Source of the DNA: Bilabrum cf. latius
Taxonomy: Eukaryota > Bigyra: Bicosoecida > Bigyra > Bicosoecida
DNA: 64,000 bases
NCBI GenBank assembly: GCA_965178125.1
Contig: OZ237735.1
Span: 1,116,001-1,180,000, forward strand
Direction: 5' to 3'
A program made the translations under genes and the position numbers. The notes beneath the pieces were generated by a model. That model had not been told where the DNA came from and searched no databases. It saw only the letters and a list, made by a program, of their open reading frames with translations. This document shows, piece after piece, positions 41,536 to 53,500 of the stretch. Position 1 is the first letter of the stretch. Each line of letters opens with the position of its first letter.

Positions 41536-41844
41536 TGTGATACGGGTGGATCTCTGTGGGTGGGAGCATGTGCGTGCGGCTGATTGGATCGGCACACCGG
41601 AGCCGGCAGCTTAGTGTCGCCAAGTTGCTGGGCAGCTATGCCACATGTTCGGTGATTGAGATAAACTTTGTGCCAATAGATGCGTAGTCTGCCAGATGCT
41701 GTATACCAAGTATATCCGGATTCCGGATCAGTTTCTGAGCCTTGGCTCCTGGATGGACCCACGCAACAATGTACAAGACAACAGCTAGCTTGAGGAACTT
41801 CTGCCGACAAGGACACGGATATCGGCAGCGGCAGACTTGGCTGC
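41536..41844. other. Intergenic region between convergent genes (309 bp)
   Basis: The 3' ends of eIF2-alpha (plus) and the seven-span membrane protein gene (minus) face each other here. I see no gene or repeat. Terminator or polyadenylation signals could not be assigned. Confidence 0.45.
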
Positions 41845-44510
41845 TCACACGCCTTCCACCCAAGAGGACATGTCATCCTCATCATTCTGAGGACCAAACA
41901 TCTGATTGTACGTGTCACTGTTTCTGGTGCCGTATCCGCTCGTCGTTTCACCCCGTCCGATTGAGTCTGACGGACCGATTGCTCCCTCCTGCTGCTGCCC
42001 GCCGGCAGCTGCACCAAGTGGGCCGGGTGCTGCTGCTCCTTGCGGTGGCATTGAAACGAGCTGCGCGTCATCCTGGGAGAGATTTTCCAGTCGGTCGAAC
42101 CCAGCTCCAGCCATGCGGTGTTCTGGAACTGCTGTCTCCGCTGGATGGGGTGCTGCACCGCGGTGCACGCCTTGCGTCGACTTGCCGCCACTGCTGCTGA
42201 TGCCAGGCAGAAGAATGCCACTCTTGCTTGTGCCCGAGTCCATCGCAGAGATGGGCACGTACTAGAAGCCTGTGATTCCAAACACCAGCCTGCCTTCGCG
42301 AGTTCTTGTCACGCTCTGGCCCCGTGATCTAGAAGAGCCCCTGTGCCCTCGTCCCAGGCTTGTTTCAGACTCTCCATGGTGCAGCCTCCGGGTCGCTGCT
42401 GCGGTGATCTCGCGCTGCCTGCGGAGGTTCTAGGAATGAGCAGCACTGGCGGTTGCTTTTCGCAAAGTCTCCGCCGCCCGTCTTCCCTGCGCAGCCGTGT
42501 CGAGAGTCAAGGCGCGGCTCACAGTGGCTAGCGTGCCAGCTACAACAACTCTGAGAATCAAGACGGACCACATGCGAGCATCGCCGCTCGTCGTCCCAGA
42601 GGCCGCAGATGCCAGGATGAACAGCATACCCCACACCAGCACTGCCCAGGTAAAGTACAGGACAGTCGCTTTGGCAGCACCCGCCCGCTCTGCGCCTGCC
42701 AGGATGGTCGACCTCACGCGCCTGCCAGCTGCAGTCGTCCCCTGTTCTCGACTTGGATTTGGCGACCTCTCAAATGATGAATCTGAGTCAACAGGATCCG
42801 CAGCTAGTTTCTCTTGCTCTGCCGTCACAACAAAGTGGACCTTGTGTTGGACCTGCTATTCTGCCAAGTGCCGGTCATTCTTCTGAGCTGGCCTGCCAGC
42901 ACGAAAATCCGCGTCTCCGCCCCGATCCGAGCCTAGGGCGCCTTGAGAAGATGCTCGCGGCGCAGGTCGAGGCGCAGAGCCCCGAGACCTAGATCTGCTG
43001 TTCTCCACTGAGGCACGTAGCATGCTGTTGCTATCCTTGCCATTGTCCTTCGCTGTTCGATCTTCACAGCTGACAGATCCCAACTTAGATGATCCAGTGG
43101 GGAGGGTGGGGTTTTTGTCCGCAGGTGCAAGCTCGGACGTTGCAGTGCCCCGACTGTCGATCCCATCCACGCTTGCCTGCCCTGTTCCCTGGCCTGCCTG
43201 CCGGTCGAAGGGTTGCTTCTGCATGGCAATTGGGCGTGTACTTCCAGTGTCAGCTCGAGACGGTGCTGACACTGCATTGCTCGCATCTCCAGGAGCATCT
43301 CCAGGAGCCTCAAAAGAGCCGGCCTGGCCATGCTCTTCGACAGGCCCGGGGGTTCCGGGAATCGTTTCTTTGGAGCCGGCGGCAGCCACTGGAATGCCCT
43401 GTGTGCTCTGGTGCTCACCGCGATGAGCATTTCTAGCCCCTCTGCCCGTGTCGGATGCCTATTGTTCAGCATCACCCGGTCTTGCATGTTGTCGTGAGGC
43501 CGGGCTTTCCTGGAGTGCCTGCTCCTTGGCCGCCACGCGCAGCAGTCCGTGACCACTGGCTGCATCAAGCAGCGCTACAGCCCCGTCTGCCGGGTTAACC
43601 TTAGCGCTGATCGCTTTGGCCACCACCTTCGTTTCCAAAGTCTACTACCCTTCGCCATCGGGCTCAGGCTCGACAAATGAACTCGACGACTCAGCTAGGG
43701 GCGGGGGTGCGATCGACAGGCGGGCAGAAACTGACCAGCCGATGAGCCCAGCCGAAACCGTGATTCCAATCATGTAGACGAAACAGACCAAAATAGCGCC
43801 AATAAAGCCTATGGAGGAATTTCCTGCCAGCGCGATCGCAATGCAGCTGCCCATCAAAACGACGAAGAGCAGCGCCAATCTCTGGAATATAAGGGCTGTA
43901 GCTTGCAAATTGACGATCCTCTGTTGCGATGGACCGGACGCAAAGGCCTCGTGAAAGAACAAGAGCACATTGAGCAGGGCCAGCACGAGAAACGTGAACG
44001 CTAGAGACACAACTATTCCTTCTGTTGCTTGCTTCAACATGGTCGGGACAAACACAGCCGACGTTGATGCAAAGATATCAAGTAGTTCGTTCAGGCTCCA
44101 TGCTGCAACTCGCAAAATAGGCGTTGAAACATTAATGAGCATGTAAGAAGCAGGAAAAGCGCAAAATGGGCACCGTATTCGCAAACGTCAAAAGGCTCAC
44201 CCAAGCTAGAAAGAAGCAGGCACAATAGCGACGTGACAGTTGTTGTGAGCCTGCCTCGAGTGATGGCTTTAGCTAAAGCTGTTCTGAACCAGACAATCTG
44301 CGATGCGTAACGAACTATCGCGGCCGATTGAAGTCGCTTGGGGCAGGATTGGCAACATCAGCTAGCAAGGCTAGTATTTGGGATTGTCTGCATCGAAAAA
44401 CTTACTATTACAGTCAAAATTCCAGCAAACACCAAGAGAAGAAGTATACGAATCAAGTCAACAGCAAGTGGCTGCTCAAACACGGGATTCTGTGCATCGA
44501 ACGCTCCCAT
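41845..44510 (-). CDS. Probable seven-span membrane protein with very long fifth loop, unknown family, about 819 aa
   Basis: Proposed exons are 44510-44406, 44297-44201 and 44102-41845 (TGA), joined by GT-AG introns 44405-44298 and 44200-44103 that keep the frame. Five hydrophobic spans lie in the first 300 residues (for example IRILLLLVFAGILTVIIVWF, GIVVSLAFTFLVLALLNVLL, ALLFVVLMGSCIAIALAG). A polar Ser/Gly/Asp-rich stretch of more than 300 residues comes next, then two further spans (VLYFTWAVLVWGMLFILA and SVLILRVVVAGTLATV) and a polar tail of about 190 residues. In-frame TAGs include tandem TAGs at 43642 and 43645. The topology (5 + long loop + 2) resembles a seven-transmembrane receptor with a large third cytoplasmic loop, but I see no diagnostic GPCR motif, so the family is unknown. 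The start could instead be a 10-base exon with ATG at 44773 (donor GTAAGG, acceptor TTAAG), which adds MPGAAARLLFVETRLGF. Confidence 0.65.
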
Positions 44511-45136
44511 GAAGCCAAGCCTAGTCTCGACAAACAGTAGCCGCGCCGCGGCTTAAGGCACCCTTGAGTAGGCCAGATTCAAGCAATGATAATAGACATA
44601 CTCGTTTTCGTGTATTTCGGGGAAACAATGTAAGCAATGCTGCTGTACTTTAGGCCGAAATTTGTACTACCGCAACTGATATCAGATCGCACATGATCCC
44701 GGTCGCATGGGCGCCGCGTGGTCGCAGACCAAGCGTAGCTGAGCACAGGCGTGGCAACCTTACCTCCAGGCATATCGTGCCTTCAATTCGCCTCCACAAA
44801 TACCGTGAGCGTTCCAAGATCCCGCGCCCCGATCAAAATCGACATTCTCTGGAGATGCGAAACCCCAATATTCTCTAAGTGGGTTTGGCACAGCAGGTCC
44901 CCAGCACCCTGTGGTCAGTACCATGCAATCTAGCCCTGCGCGATGTCTATCACCCAGACCCGACCATACGACAGCACGCGCGCCTGAGGCTGGTGTCGCC
45001 TGCTTGCCGTATCAGCCGGACGTCGCATCTGCGGCTTGGCCAGCTGCTGGCATCCCAAATGCATGATTGATGGGCCAGATTAAACACTCAGTACGTGCTT
45101 CGAGACCTATGCATGTACTCTAAATTGCTACGTGAC
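44511..45136. other. Region upstream of the seven-span gene, no confident gene
   Basis: It contains a possible mini-exon with ATG at 44773-44771 followed by a good donor (GTAAGG), which would give the seven-span protein an alternative N-terminus. Short minus-strand open stretches around 44800-45060 (one reads MSILIGARDLGTLTVFVEAN) cannot be joined into a supported gene. No RNA gene was seen. Confidence 0.4.
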
Positions 45137-45604
45137 TCATCTCCGCCTCTTGGCTGGCCTTTCACCAACAGCCTTCGGTCCGGAGCCTGCCGTAGATGCA
45201 GCGGCGGCGCTCCCTCCCCCAGATGCCTCAGACTGAGCCTGAGAAAGGGCAGCGATCTTGATTTCTTCTCGGTGCTACTGAGCTGCAAGTGTCTTGACTA
45301 GAACGAGCTCCAGAGACTCCCGTAGCCCAGCCACTCGAAACAGCTCTCGCCATCGGCCGAGAACGTCAACTGACACTGCAAACAGCAAAAAACAACTCCA
45401 TGGAACACTTAGATGCATGATCACATACTGTGCTTCAATAGTTGATTCTAAGAGCATGGCACATGCCTTACCTGAGCTGGATTCCTTCAATGCACGTACT
45501 CGATCCACCAGGCCTTCAAGCCTATCAGCAAGCCCACCAGAGGCTTGCTGGAGCTCTTTTAGGACCTACAGTTCCTACTGCTTAGATTCGACCTAATCAG
45601 ACAT
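45137..45604 (-). CDS. DAD2: Dad2-like subunit of the DASH/Dam1 kinetochore complex, 123 aa
   Basis: Exon 1 is 45604-45472, the intron is 45471-45376 (GTAAGG...TGCAG, 96 nt), and exon 2 is 45375-45137, ending in TGA. The protein begins MSDQVESKQQELQVLKEL, where three Gln are TAG codons, and continues with QQASGGLADRLEGLVDRV, ALKESSS and VSVDVLGRWRELFRVAGL. This is the Dad2 pattern: an N-terminal helix with QELxxLKELxxxS, a second helix with LxxLxxxVxxL, then VxxVLxxWxxVFRxxxL. The C-terminus is low-complexity and basic (ERPAKRRR). Dad2 is a small helical part of the ring complex that ties kinetochores to microtubule plus ends. Spliced size and motif order fit; the match rests on short helical motifs and needs a profile search. 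Another small coiled-coil protein is the alternative. Confidence 0.65.
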
Positions 45605-45731
45605 TACTGGGCGAGAGTTTGCCAATGCACTGCGCCAAATTGAACACACCACGTTCAAATTGATGACAACGCAATGAACCTTCGCTTCGAGTCAGCGAAC
45701 CTTCCTACCGTGACCACCGAAAACACAAAAT

Positions 45732-48700
45732 TCATCCAATCTTGTGGTCGGGTCGAATTGCCATAGGATTAATAGTCCCGAACTACCTAGAGCCCTCCTT
45801 GCTCATGCTGCGGCTGTCCGCCCCACCTGCGGCTTCGTCGTCCCCTGTACGGTTCCTCGTCTTTGCTTTCGGCCGCAGCTTTGGCCCGGTGGTCGACGTG
45901 CTCCTAGATTCCACACCAAGCACTGGCCCCGAGGACACGGCAGACGCGTTGACCTGCAAGAGAGGGTCGTGGGCACGATCAGTGGCACGGACGGTGTCAG
46001 CACTGGCACCAGCACCGGCACCAGCGTCGCTTGAAGCTCTCCACCTCTCCCCGGCTGCGGCTCCTAGAGCCAGCACCCTCCTCTCTGCTGCAGACCTCCT
46101 GCTGGTCGCGGGGGTCGTGTCCCGGCTAAACAGCAGCATGTAGGCAGACTTGTGCGTGGACGGACGGCTGACTCGCCTAGCTTCCACTGGGATTGTGTTC
46201 GCGTCATCGAAAAACACCCAGTGCTAGTCCGGTCTGCCCGGGAGGCGGGGCGCTCCGGACCCCAGGATCCTCGAGTCGTCCAATGGCCCGGGGCTGCGCT
46301 TTCCGACCGAAGAGTCTGTCTGCGCTCTTGCCCTGGACTTTGACCTGACCAGTAGCTCGGGTGGTGGTGGTGATGACGAGGATCCTGCATTACTTCGCGC
46401 AGCCCGAACCAACGGTGACGTGCTCGACACCGATGCGCTGTCCCTGGGCGACCTCTGCAATGGCTCTGGACTGCGGTCCACAGCCTCGCGGGCAGGGGGC
46501 AGCCTGAGTCTTGGCACGGGTGAAGCGTTCAATGCGCCGTTGCAGGCCCCTCGTGCTCCTGCTCCGGGCGCGCCGTATTGGGTTGGCGGTAGGGCAGGCG
46601 ACAGGGGCGTCAGGCTGATGGTTCGGTTGCGTCTCATAGTCCCATCCGCACCGAGCCCATCTCCGTTGGGGTCGGAACCAGATAGCACCACCACTGGGCC
46701 AGTACCAGTCACACCGCCAGACACGGCCTGGCCACCGCTAGATGCACCTGCTGGAGGACTCCGTACACCATCGCACCCGCCCCCGGCCCCTTCCGGTCCT
46801 CGCCCATCTTGGGCGTCACTAACCCCTGCCAATGGGAGGTGCTTGGGGTGCTGGCTGTGAGTCGGACTAGATTCATCTCGGCTTTCAAGCCCAGGGATGG
46901 TGCTCGGGCCCAGCATTGGCGTTAGCAGCGGGCTAGGGTCCACCGAGCTTCGACCAGGTGGCGAGTGGGCTCCGTCAGGGGCTGGATCTCCATCGCTGCC
47001 ACCCTCCGAGCTGAAGCTGTACTCCTCAACTCCACCCTTCGTGTCAGAGTCTTGCTCCCGAATTGCAGCCTGGTGGGATTGCTTCACGGCCATGCGCAGC
47101 AGCCCCACCTTAGCCCCTGCCGCACGGCATGGTAGACCAGGTCTAGACGATGCGGTGGGAGGTGAGCTGCTCCTGGGAGAACCATGCGAGCCCGGGTACA
47201 CACCAGCAGCGGAGTTGATGCCAGTAGAGTCAAAGAGAGGCGACGTCGGATGCGAAGGCCTGGCATAGGTCGTGTAGTGCCCGCCATCCATGGACCCCGA
47301 GTGGCAAATCAGCCCGAATAGATTGTACCTCACGGACTCGATTACCTTCCTAACAGCGGAATGCTACGACGTCTCAGCAGAAGACGTGCGACCGGACCGG
47401 GCGAGGCGCCTGTCTTGAGGCACGCTGTCGCTGCTTCGCGCTTCGGGCAGATGTGCTGACCGATCAGCCTGGTCCCGCACCCCACCAGTGCCGCGAAGTC
47501 TCGCCCTCGCCGCGCTGGCCACGTCACCGAGGGGTGCATCAGAGAGAGCAGCACGACCGATCGCAGTCGGCTGCACCCGTGCATCAGAGTCCGATATCGC
47601 ACCGCGGGACAGCTTGCTGAGACTCGATGCACTGGCTGCCGGAGACCTCAGTGTGGACCGGTCATCCTGACCATTTCTGTGCACAGACTCCACGTCACCA
47701 GCCACGGATCCAGTAAACGAAGGTCTTCTTGGCCGGATGGCTTCGAAGCCATCAAGCTGTGCCCTGAGCACGCCCTAGGGACGGCCAGGGTGCAGAGAGT
47801 CGGCAAAGTCCGGATGAACGAAGGCAGTCATGTGAAGCGCCATGTCAGATGCAGCCGAAGTAGGGTCTATTACAACTGCTCTTCGTTGATCTGAATCGGC
47901 ACTTGGCAAGGACTACTCATCGAGTGGCCTCGCACGCTCCCCGTGACCCCTGTCTTTCCTCTTGGATGGAGGCTTGCCCCCTCCAGCATCGAACAGGACC
48001 GGGGTGGCCTTTTTTACCATGGCAGCACCACCATCCGCCGTAAACACAAACTCAAAACGCTTAAGCATCACGGCAAGCACCGGCGGCAAGGATGCGAGGT
48101 AGGGCCTGCCAACAACCACACCCCTGGCCTTGCAAGCTTCGCACTGGAATGTGGACCCAAGGGGCGCCTCCCTGAAGTAGCTCCGCAAGCAATCCTCCAC
48201 GGTCGGGTATGCATCGTACTTGCGAAGCAGCCACCATGGTTTCGCGTCAGAACCAGCCGGCCCCGCGGTCGCGCGATCATTGCTGCTTCCACTTGCGACA
48301 GTCTGAGTTCCTATCCGTAACTTATTCCCGTCACCAGCCTTGCGCATCTGAGTGATGCGGAAGCGGTGCCGCCTTGCCTATCCGAACGACATGGACGCGT
48401 CTTGCTGTTTGTCCGTTCCGGTGACCCCGAGCTCGTCGTATGCCAGAGCCGAGTCGACGCCACCCCGCCACCGCATGCTGCCAACCGGACTGGACGGGAT
48501 GGGTAGGGGGGGGAGCATTTCGCCGTCCTCTGGGCCCTCGATCCTCTGCCTGTGGCTGCAAGCCAGGCACCTTGACTCCGTCACGGTACGCACGAAGAAA
48601 AGATCTCTCACTACGCTACGCTACCGCAACACTACCTTGTGCTGCGGAGGTGCCTCCGACGCAGGACCATGCTTGCTATCAGAGCTGACTGTTGGTTCTG

Positions 48701-51700
48701 TCTTGACCCGCTGCTCCTCGTGTTCCACGGCAAGCTCCTCGTGAAGCACGTCGAGCAACTCAGTAAAGGCCTCGTGCCCGTCCTATTGCTGCGCCGAATC
48801 GAACGCAGGCCTCCGCTCTCCGAGAACTCCCTTGAGCAGTGAGGGAGCAAAAGATCGGAAGCCATAGTGCCGTCGGGCAGGCTTGGCCGCTGCCACGTCT
48901 CCGGCTTCAATTGCTTTTTCTGCAAGCTAGACTCGCTCAGCAGCTTCATCTGCGCGCACCACAGGCAGCGCAAGCCTCCAAGCCGAGGGCAGGGCAGACA
49001 TCACGTCCCGCTGGATCCATGCCGCCCAGTCCCGGGCAGAATCCTCCTCCTGCCTCGGGTCCTAGCCGCTGGAAAACTCAATCCAGGACACGACCAAAAA
49101 TTGCTAAAATGCTGCAGCAAACCTGCCCATCATGGCGCCATCACCAGCGCGCATGGACCTTGCCGGGAGCAACCCGCTGGCTAAAGCGTTGGCAGATTTC
49201 GGCATGGTAACTCTGAGCGGGCCGTGGACCCCCGAACAGTACTCCGCAAGCGGCATGCAATGCGAAAGAGCTTGCACAGCTGCCGACATGTAGCACGAAT
49301 TGCCAAGATTCACCAGTCCGGTTGCTCCTGGCCGCGGCTTGCGACCGGTGGAGACCTCTGCGGCCCAGCACGCCTGAACGGTGGCAAGTGGTACGATCAT
49401 GGAGCCGCCGCCCTCTACCGTGATGAACGCGACCGCACCAGCCAGCAGCTCCCGCAGAGTGCCAGCGCAAGTTTCATCACCGCCCGGTACCGGAATGTAC
49501 TACGGGTCGGCAACTGCTTTTCCCGCTGACACTGACGTTGTTTTGCCGTTGGCTCCTCCGGTCATTCGTTGTGTGGCAACGAACGAGCGAGATAGGTGCA
49601 GCTGCAGACCTTGGATGGCCCTTGCGGCGTCCAAAACTGCGCTTTTTGCGGGAGAACCGCCATCGACACCGATGCGGGACATGAGGGACGCAACAAGAGC
49701 ACTGCTTCCAAGCAAGTCCAGAAGGGTCCGCACACTGCGCAAAAACTGCACATGCGGAGTGGGCTTCCCCGGCTCCGGATGGGCTAAGAGCGAGCTTAAA
49801 CAATCGTCTACGACTCGCAGCGATGCATCGTTTCCCAACCAAAAGAAGCTGTGCAAGGCTACCGCGGCGACCGATACTGCCTCGCACCAGTCTATCTAGC
49901 CAGCAGGGCAAGAATTGGCCGGGCTACTCATGCCGTCGCCTTCTACTGTTGCCTCGGGTGGCCCGGCCAAGGCGCACAATGGACTTGGGCACAGCCCTGA
50001 GAATGCAGCTAGACGAAGCCGGCTCGACTGACTATCGTGGAGCCATATCCTCCGGCCTGCGAATATGTGAAGCTGCTCATGGATCAGTCTGGTGATGCCC
50101 TAGGGCGCCAAGGACCCACCCACGCCGCAGGTTGCATCCAGCCCCGGGCTCAGGGCAGTGGCAAGGGCAGCAAATGATACGGTGCTTCGGTAGCTGTGCG
50201 CGCCCAGATCTACCCACACAGGCCCGTACTTTGTCTTGTTGTGAAACACTAGCCGGTGCTTGCCCGCCGTGTGGTCGTACCGTTCAATGTCGGCGAGTGA
50301 AAACAGCTTGGCACCAACCTCGATCGCAACAGACCGGCCAACTAGAGCGTGACCTGTTGGTTCCGCCGCGAAGACCACACCATGCGCGAGCTCCGGCTCA
50401 CTGCCAACATCAGACCCATGGCTGGCAGTTCGCCCTCGATTCCTGGTGACCTTAGGCAAAGGTGCCGCACCTCCTGCAGCCGATGCGACGTCCTTGCCCA
50501 CCGGAGAATCGTGGAACTCCTCCACGATGCTGTAGTCTCGGTCCTGCAAGAAGTATGAGTAGGATTCCTCTACCTCCTCAGAGTGGTCTGATGCGCCATC
50601 CGCAGCGACTGGGGGCGGCGGTCCGCCTGAGTCACTCGTGAACCGAACCACGTGCGAACCGTCTTCTGCGCAGAACTCCACTACCCTGCCGATGTAGTGG
50701 CGCTGGTCACTGGACCAAAGCACGCGCACTCTTGCACCCACCAAGCTCTCTCGGCGCCTGCGCCTAGACCCCACGCTCAAGCGAACCTGTCGTGAGACAC
50801 TCCGGCGCACTGTGGATGCCAGCACGCTCGAACCGCGGCTGGCGCCGATATCTGCCACGAGGCTGCTTCCATCAGCTGACCGCAGCTCTTCTGGATCAAG
50901 AACTGATTCACGCGCGGTGAGTCCCACCCGCCGCTGAACGGCATCGACGAGGTCGTCTGCAGATCGCGTGCCTATTCGAGAGGCAGCAGCCCTGCTGCCA
51001 GCATCGGAGGCCTTCTCGCCCGAGTAGCCACCCGTTCTTGGGGAGGCACCAGCCCCAGAGGCGGCGCCTTCGTTGCGGGCTCCATGCTCTTTCAGTAGCG
51101 CCTGGAAGTCCTCCGCCTGAAGCAGAGTGGCAATCCATCGCACAACGTCCTTCTCGCTGGCCACTCCCATGTTCACTGCCACCCCAACCTTCTCTTCCTC
51201 CGCGCCCTTCGCCACCAGGCCTGCCTGCACTGCAGCACAGGCCATTCCTGGGGTGGGCGCTAGGATCAGGTTTCGCCTGCCTCCCCTGCTCCAGGGCTGC
51301 AGCCCGGGGCCGAGCACAATCCCCGGATCCGACGACGGTGTGCCTGCATCGCGACTACTGACTCCTTCCGGCCCACGCGAGTTTGAATTAGTCTCTCTGG
51401 GCAGCAGCAATGCCCCGCAGGCCAGCATCGCGCCCACGCCCGACCGTCTTGCGTGCTCTGGAGGCAGGCCTGTTGGCACGCCGAGACCCACCGCACCGCT
51501 GCCGGCCATCACGCGCCCAGCCAGCATCGACACCGAATCGCTGCCTGGCACCGATCTCATCCTTGCCTTGGATCCTGGCCAATAGAATTCATCGAGCGGT
51601 CTTGCAACAGGAGTCGCCAGCGAATCACCCTCGCGCGGCACCTCGCTGCCCAACCGGCCTCTTGGGGACAGCTCAGGGCTGTGTCCCGATCCGTCCGAGT

Positions 51701-52103
51701 CGGAGCCGCCAATTCCTGCCCGAAAGCGACTTGGAGACAACTTTTGTGGGTCCATTCGCGGAAATAACGCTGCTTCTGGTGACGCGGAGCTCTTTTCGTT
51801 GCCGGAATCTTCACCCGAACACGACGAATTCTAGCTGTCATCATCTCTGCTTGCCCTTGCTGCGATCGCATCCCGATGCCGACCCCTGATCCTGCCTCCA
51901 GCATGCTCTCCTGCGAGCAATCGAACACATTGGTTGCCGCAAGTTCCGCGGAGCCCCACGGTGGCTGGCGCCAAGTCTAGTCGGAGGGATCGAATCGCAA
52001 GTTGAAGCAGAATCCGCAAACGCAACTGAAGCGGGAGACTCCGTGAACTAGCCGAAAGCTTCATGTCATTTATAGCCTTGGCCAATTCCTCTGGTATCCA
52101 CAT
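45732..52103 (-). CDS. Ubiquitin-specific protease (USP, C19 family) with long N-terminal region, 2123 aa, single exon
   Basis: One frame runs from ATG 52103 to TGA 45732, with at least a dozen in-frame TAGs. Residues 1-930 are mostly Ser/Gly/Arg-rich and include two Tudor/Agenet-like stretches: LVGARVRVLWSSDQRHYIGR at about 454-495, and HALVGRSVAIEVGAKLF followed by RYDHTAGKHRLVF at about 590-640. The catalytic domain follows: Cys box GLVNLGNSCYMSAAVQALS (Cys about 937), QDA box QQ-TAG-DGHEAF (about 1107), a CLAC zinc-type pair, VLAVMLKRFEF, His box HSGSMDGGHYTTYA (His about 1609), and WVFFDDANT (Asp about 1967) followed by KSAYMLLFSR. The catalytic triad is complete. About 340 low-complexity residues separate the His and Asp boxes, much more than usual. 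The enzyme should remove ubiquitin from substrates. Its close subfamily is not clear. Confidence 0.92.
48783..48785 (-). other. In-frame sense UAG codon at the conserved Gln of the USP QDA box
   Basis: Minus-strand codons read CAG CAA TAG GAC GGG CAC GAG, that is Q-Q-UAG-D-G-H-E. USP catalytic domains carry Q-Q-Q-D-[AC]-[HQ]-E here, and the residue before Asp is almost always Gln. The codon is far from any splice-like site and lies between two well-matched USP motifs. Confidence 0.9.
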
Positions 52104-53500
52104 AGTGTAGCTGCGAGTACGATAGAAGCAGCCGAAGAAATTCCGACCGTTCGAGTGATGTGTGCCAGTTCAGTTCTTCTAGTAGTGGTACAGTACACAC
52201 AACACTCATAGTCATGCACAACTACGAGTGCCACTCACCTATTCAATCCTGAATCTCCAAGGCGAACCAAGACCATCCTTGATTCCGAGCACCTGTCAAC
52301 GACATCCATCTTGGTGCCACGATGTGTACTGCAACTTCAAGTTGCAACTCAATCGATGTGTTGGCAATCAACGCATTACTGCTGTGCAAGAACGCAAGTG
52401 AAGAACCAAAATTACCATGTACGCCAGCGTCAATCCATGCAATCCAGGGCTAGTGAGGTAGAGCTAGGATCGATGACAAAATCCGGAACCATAGTTGCCA
52501 ACCACTGGCCCACTGGCAGTGATGATGAAGCCAGGCACCCCCAAGTGCATGGGTCCCGTCCTATTGGTTGCAAGACGCCATCCGTCGTTGCGATAAGCTC
52601 CCGATCAATCAACACGCCGCCACCGAATGCCTCTCCTGAAATCGCAAACAGCTGCCTCTGCGATGCCGAGATGCCCCACATGCCATGGCCCATGGGCCAT
52701 GGTTGGGGTGGTGTGTCGCAGGCTGCCCAAAGCTCACCGGCATGGCATCATATTCAGCGCCATTGCCGGCCACCATGGCAACCACGACGGACGTCCCATC
52801 TAGTATTCACCAGGTGCCCTGTAGGTCCAGTGCTCTTGACCCTCAAACCACATGATCCGACCCGTGCACCTGTGCGGATGCAGCGGGGAGTGCCCCTCGC
52901 TGGCGGGCATCGGTGTGGTGACCGCCCGACACTGCCAGAGCGCAACAGCAATTCATTATCGAGCTATGCTTTGATCCGACAGGCCCCCGTTCTCCCGGAT
53001 TGTGTGTGTGCAGTGTTCATGCAATGCATCTAAGCACTCGGAGCTAAATAGTTGAAGGGTGACTATCGGGTGACATCGGCAACACGAGGGGTGCGGGACT
53101 CCTCTGCCTCATCTGACTACAGTTGCGGTATGATTGAATGTATCCGGTGCAACTCTGCTCCGGTATTCAGATTCCAGGCGGATCAGTTGCTGAATGGTGA
53201 AACGCAGGAAATAATTGTTGCGAGCAGTTTTATCGAACGCAGGAAAAAACTTTGATATATTGAATGACCTACAAGGGCAAGAACATATAGATCTTCAGCT
53301 ACTAGGTAAGTTTTACTGGGTTTCGCCCGGCACAACTAACTTGAATTCTTATTAACACAGTGATCAATGGCCACTGGTCTGTGTGATGCCTGCCATATTG
53401 AGCGAGGCTGGCCAACATGGGATCTTCACATCAACTGGTCCTTTGGCTAATTCCGCGCATCGTACTCGTCGATATTTGGATAGTCACCGCAGTCACCAAT
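52104..53500. other. 1.4 kb region between divergent USP and Skp1 genes
   Basis: This contains the upstream regions of both flanking genes and one weak small gene candidate (described at 52430-52776). The 3' half (about 53200-53400) is AT-rich and without convincing ORFs. A plus-strand open frame of about 240 codons (52311-53033) has low-complexity, Cys/His-rich translation and no family resemblance, so it is treated as spurious. I see no RNA gene. Confidence 0.45.
52430..52776 (-). CDS. Possible small spliced gene, 88 aa, function unknown
   Basis: This is a speculative model: ATG at 52776, exon 52776-52738, intron 52737-52658 (GTGAGC...CGCAG, 80 nt), exon 52657-52430 ending in TGA, the stop used by every other gene here. 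The product begins MVAGNGAEYDAMP and continues RQLFAISGEAFGGGVLIDRE. The piece FGGGVLIDRELIATT faintly recalls the start of a trypsin-like fold (GGxLIxxxxxxTA), but the catalytic His is absent and there is no rest of the domain. It could be a fragment or chance ORF. Confidence 0.25.

Noticed and set aside
52311-53033. Plus-strand open frame of about 240 codons
   Set aside because: No recognisable domain, low-complexity Cys/His composition, and no splice or start context linking it to a gene.
53417-53500. Upstream in-frame ATG giving Skp1 a hydrophobic leader
   Set aside because: Skp1 is a soluble cytosolic/nuclear protein. The leader is unlike any Skp1, and the ATG at 53501 fits the family better.
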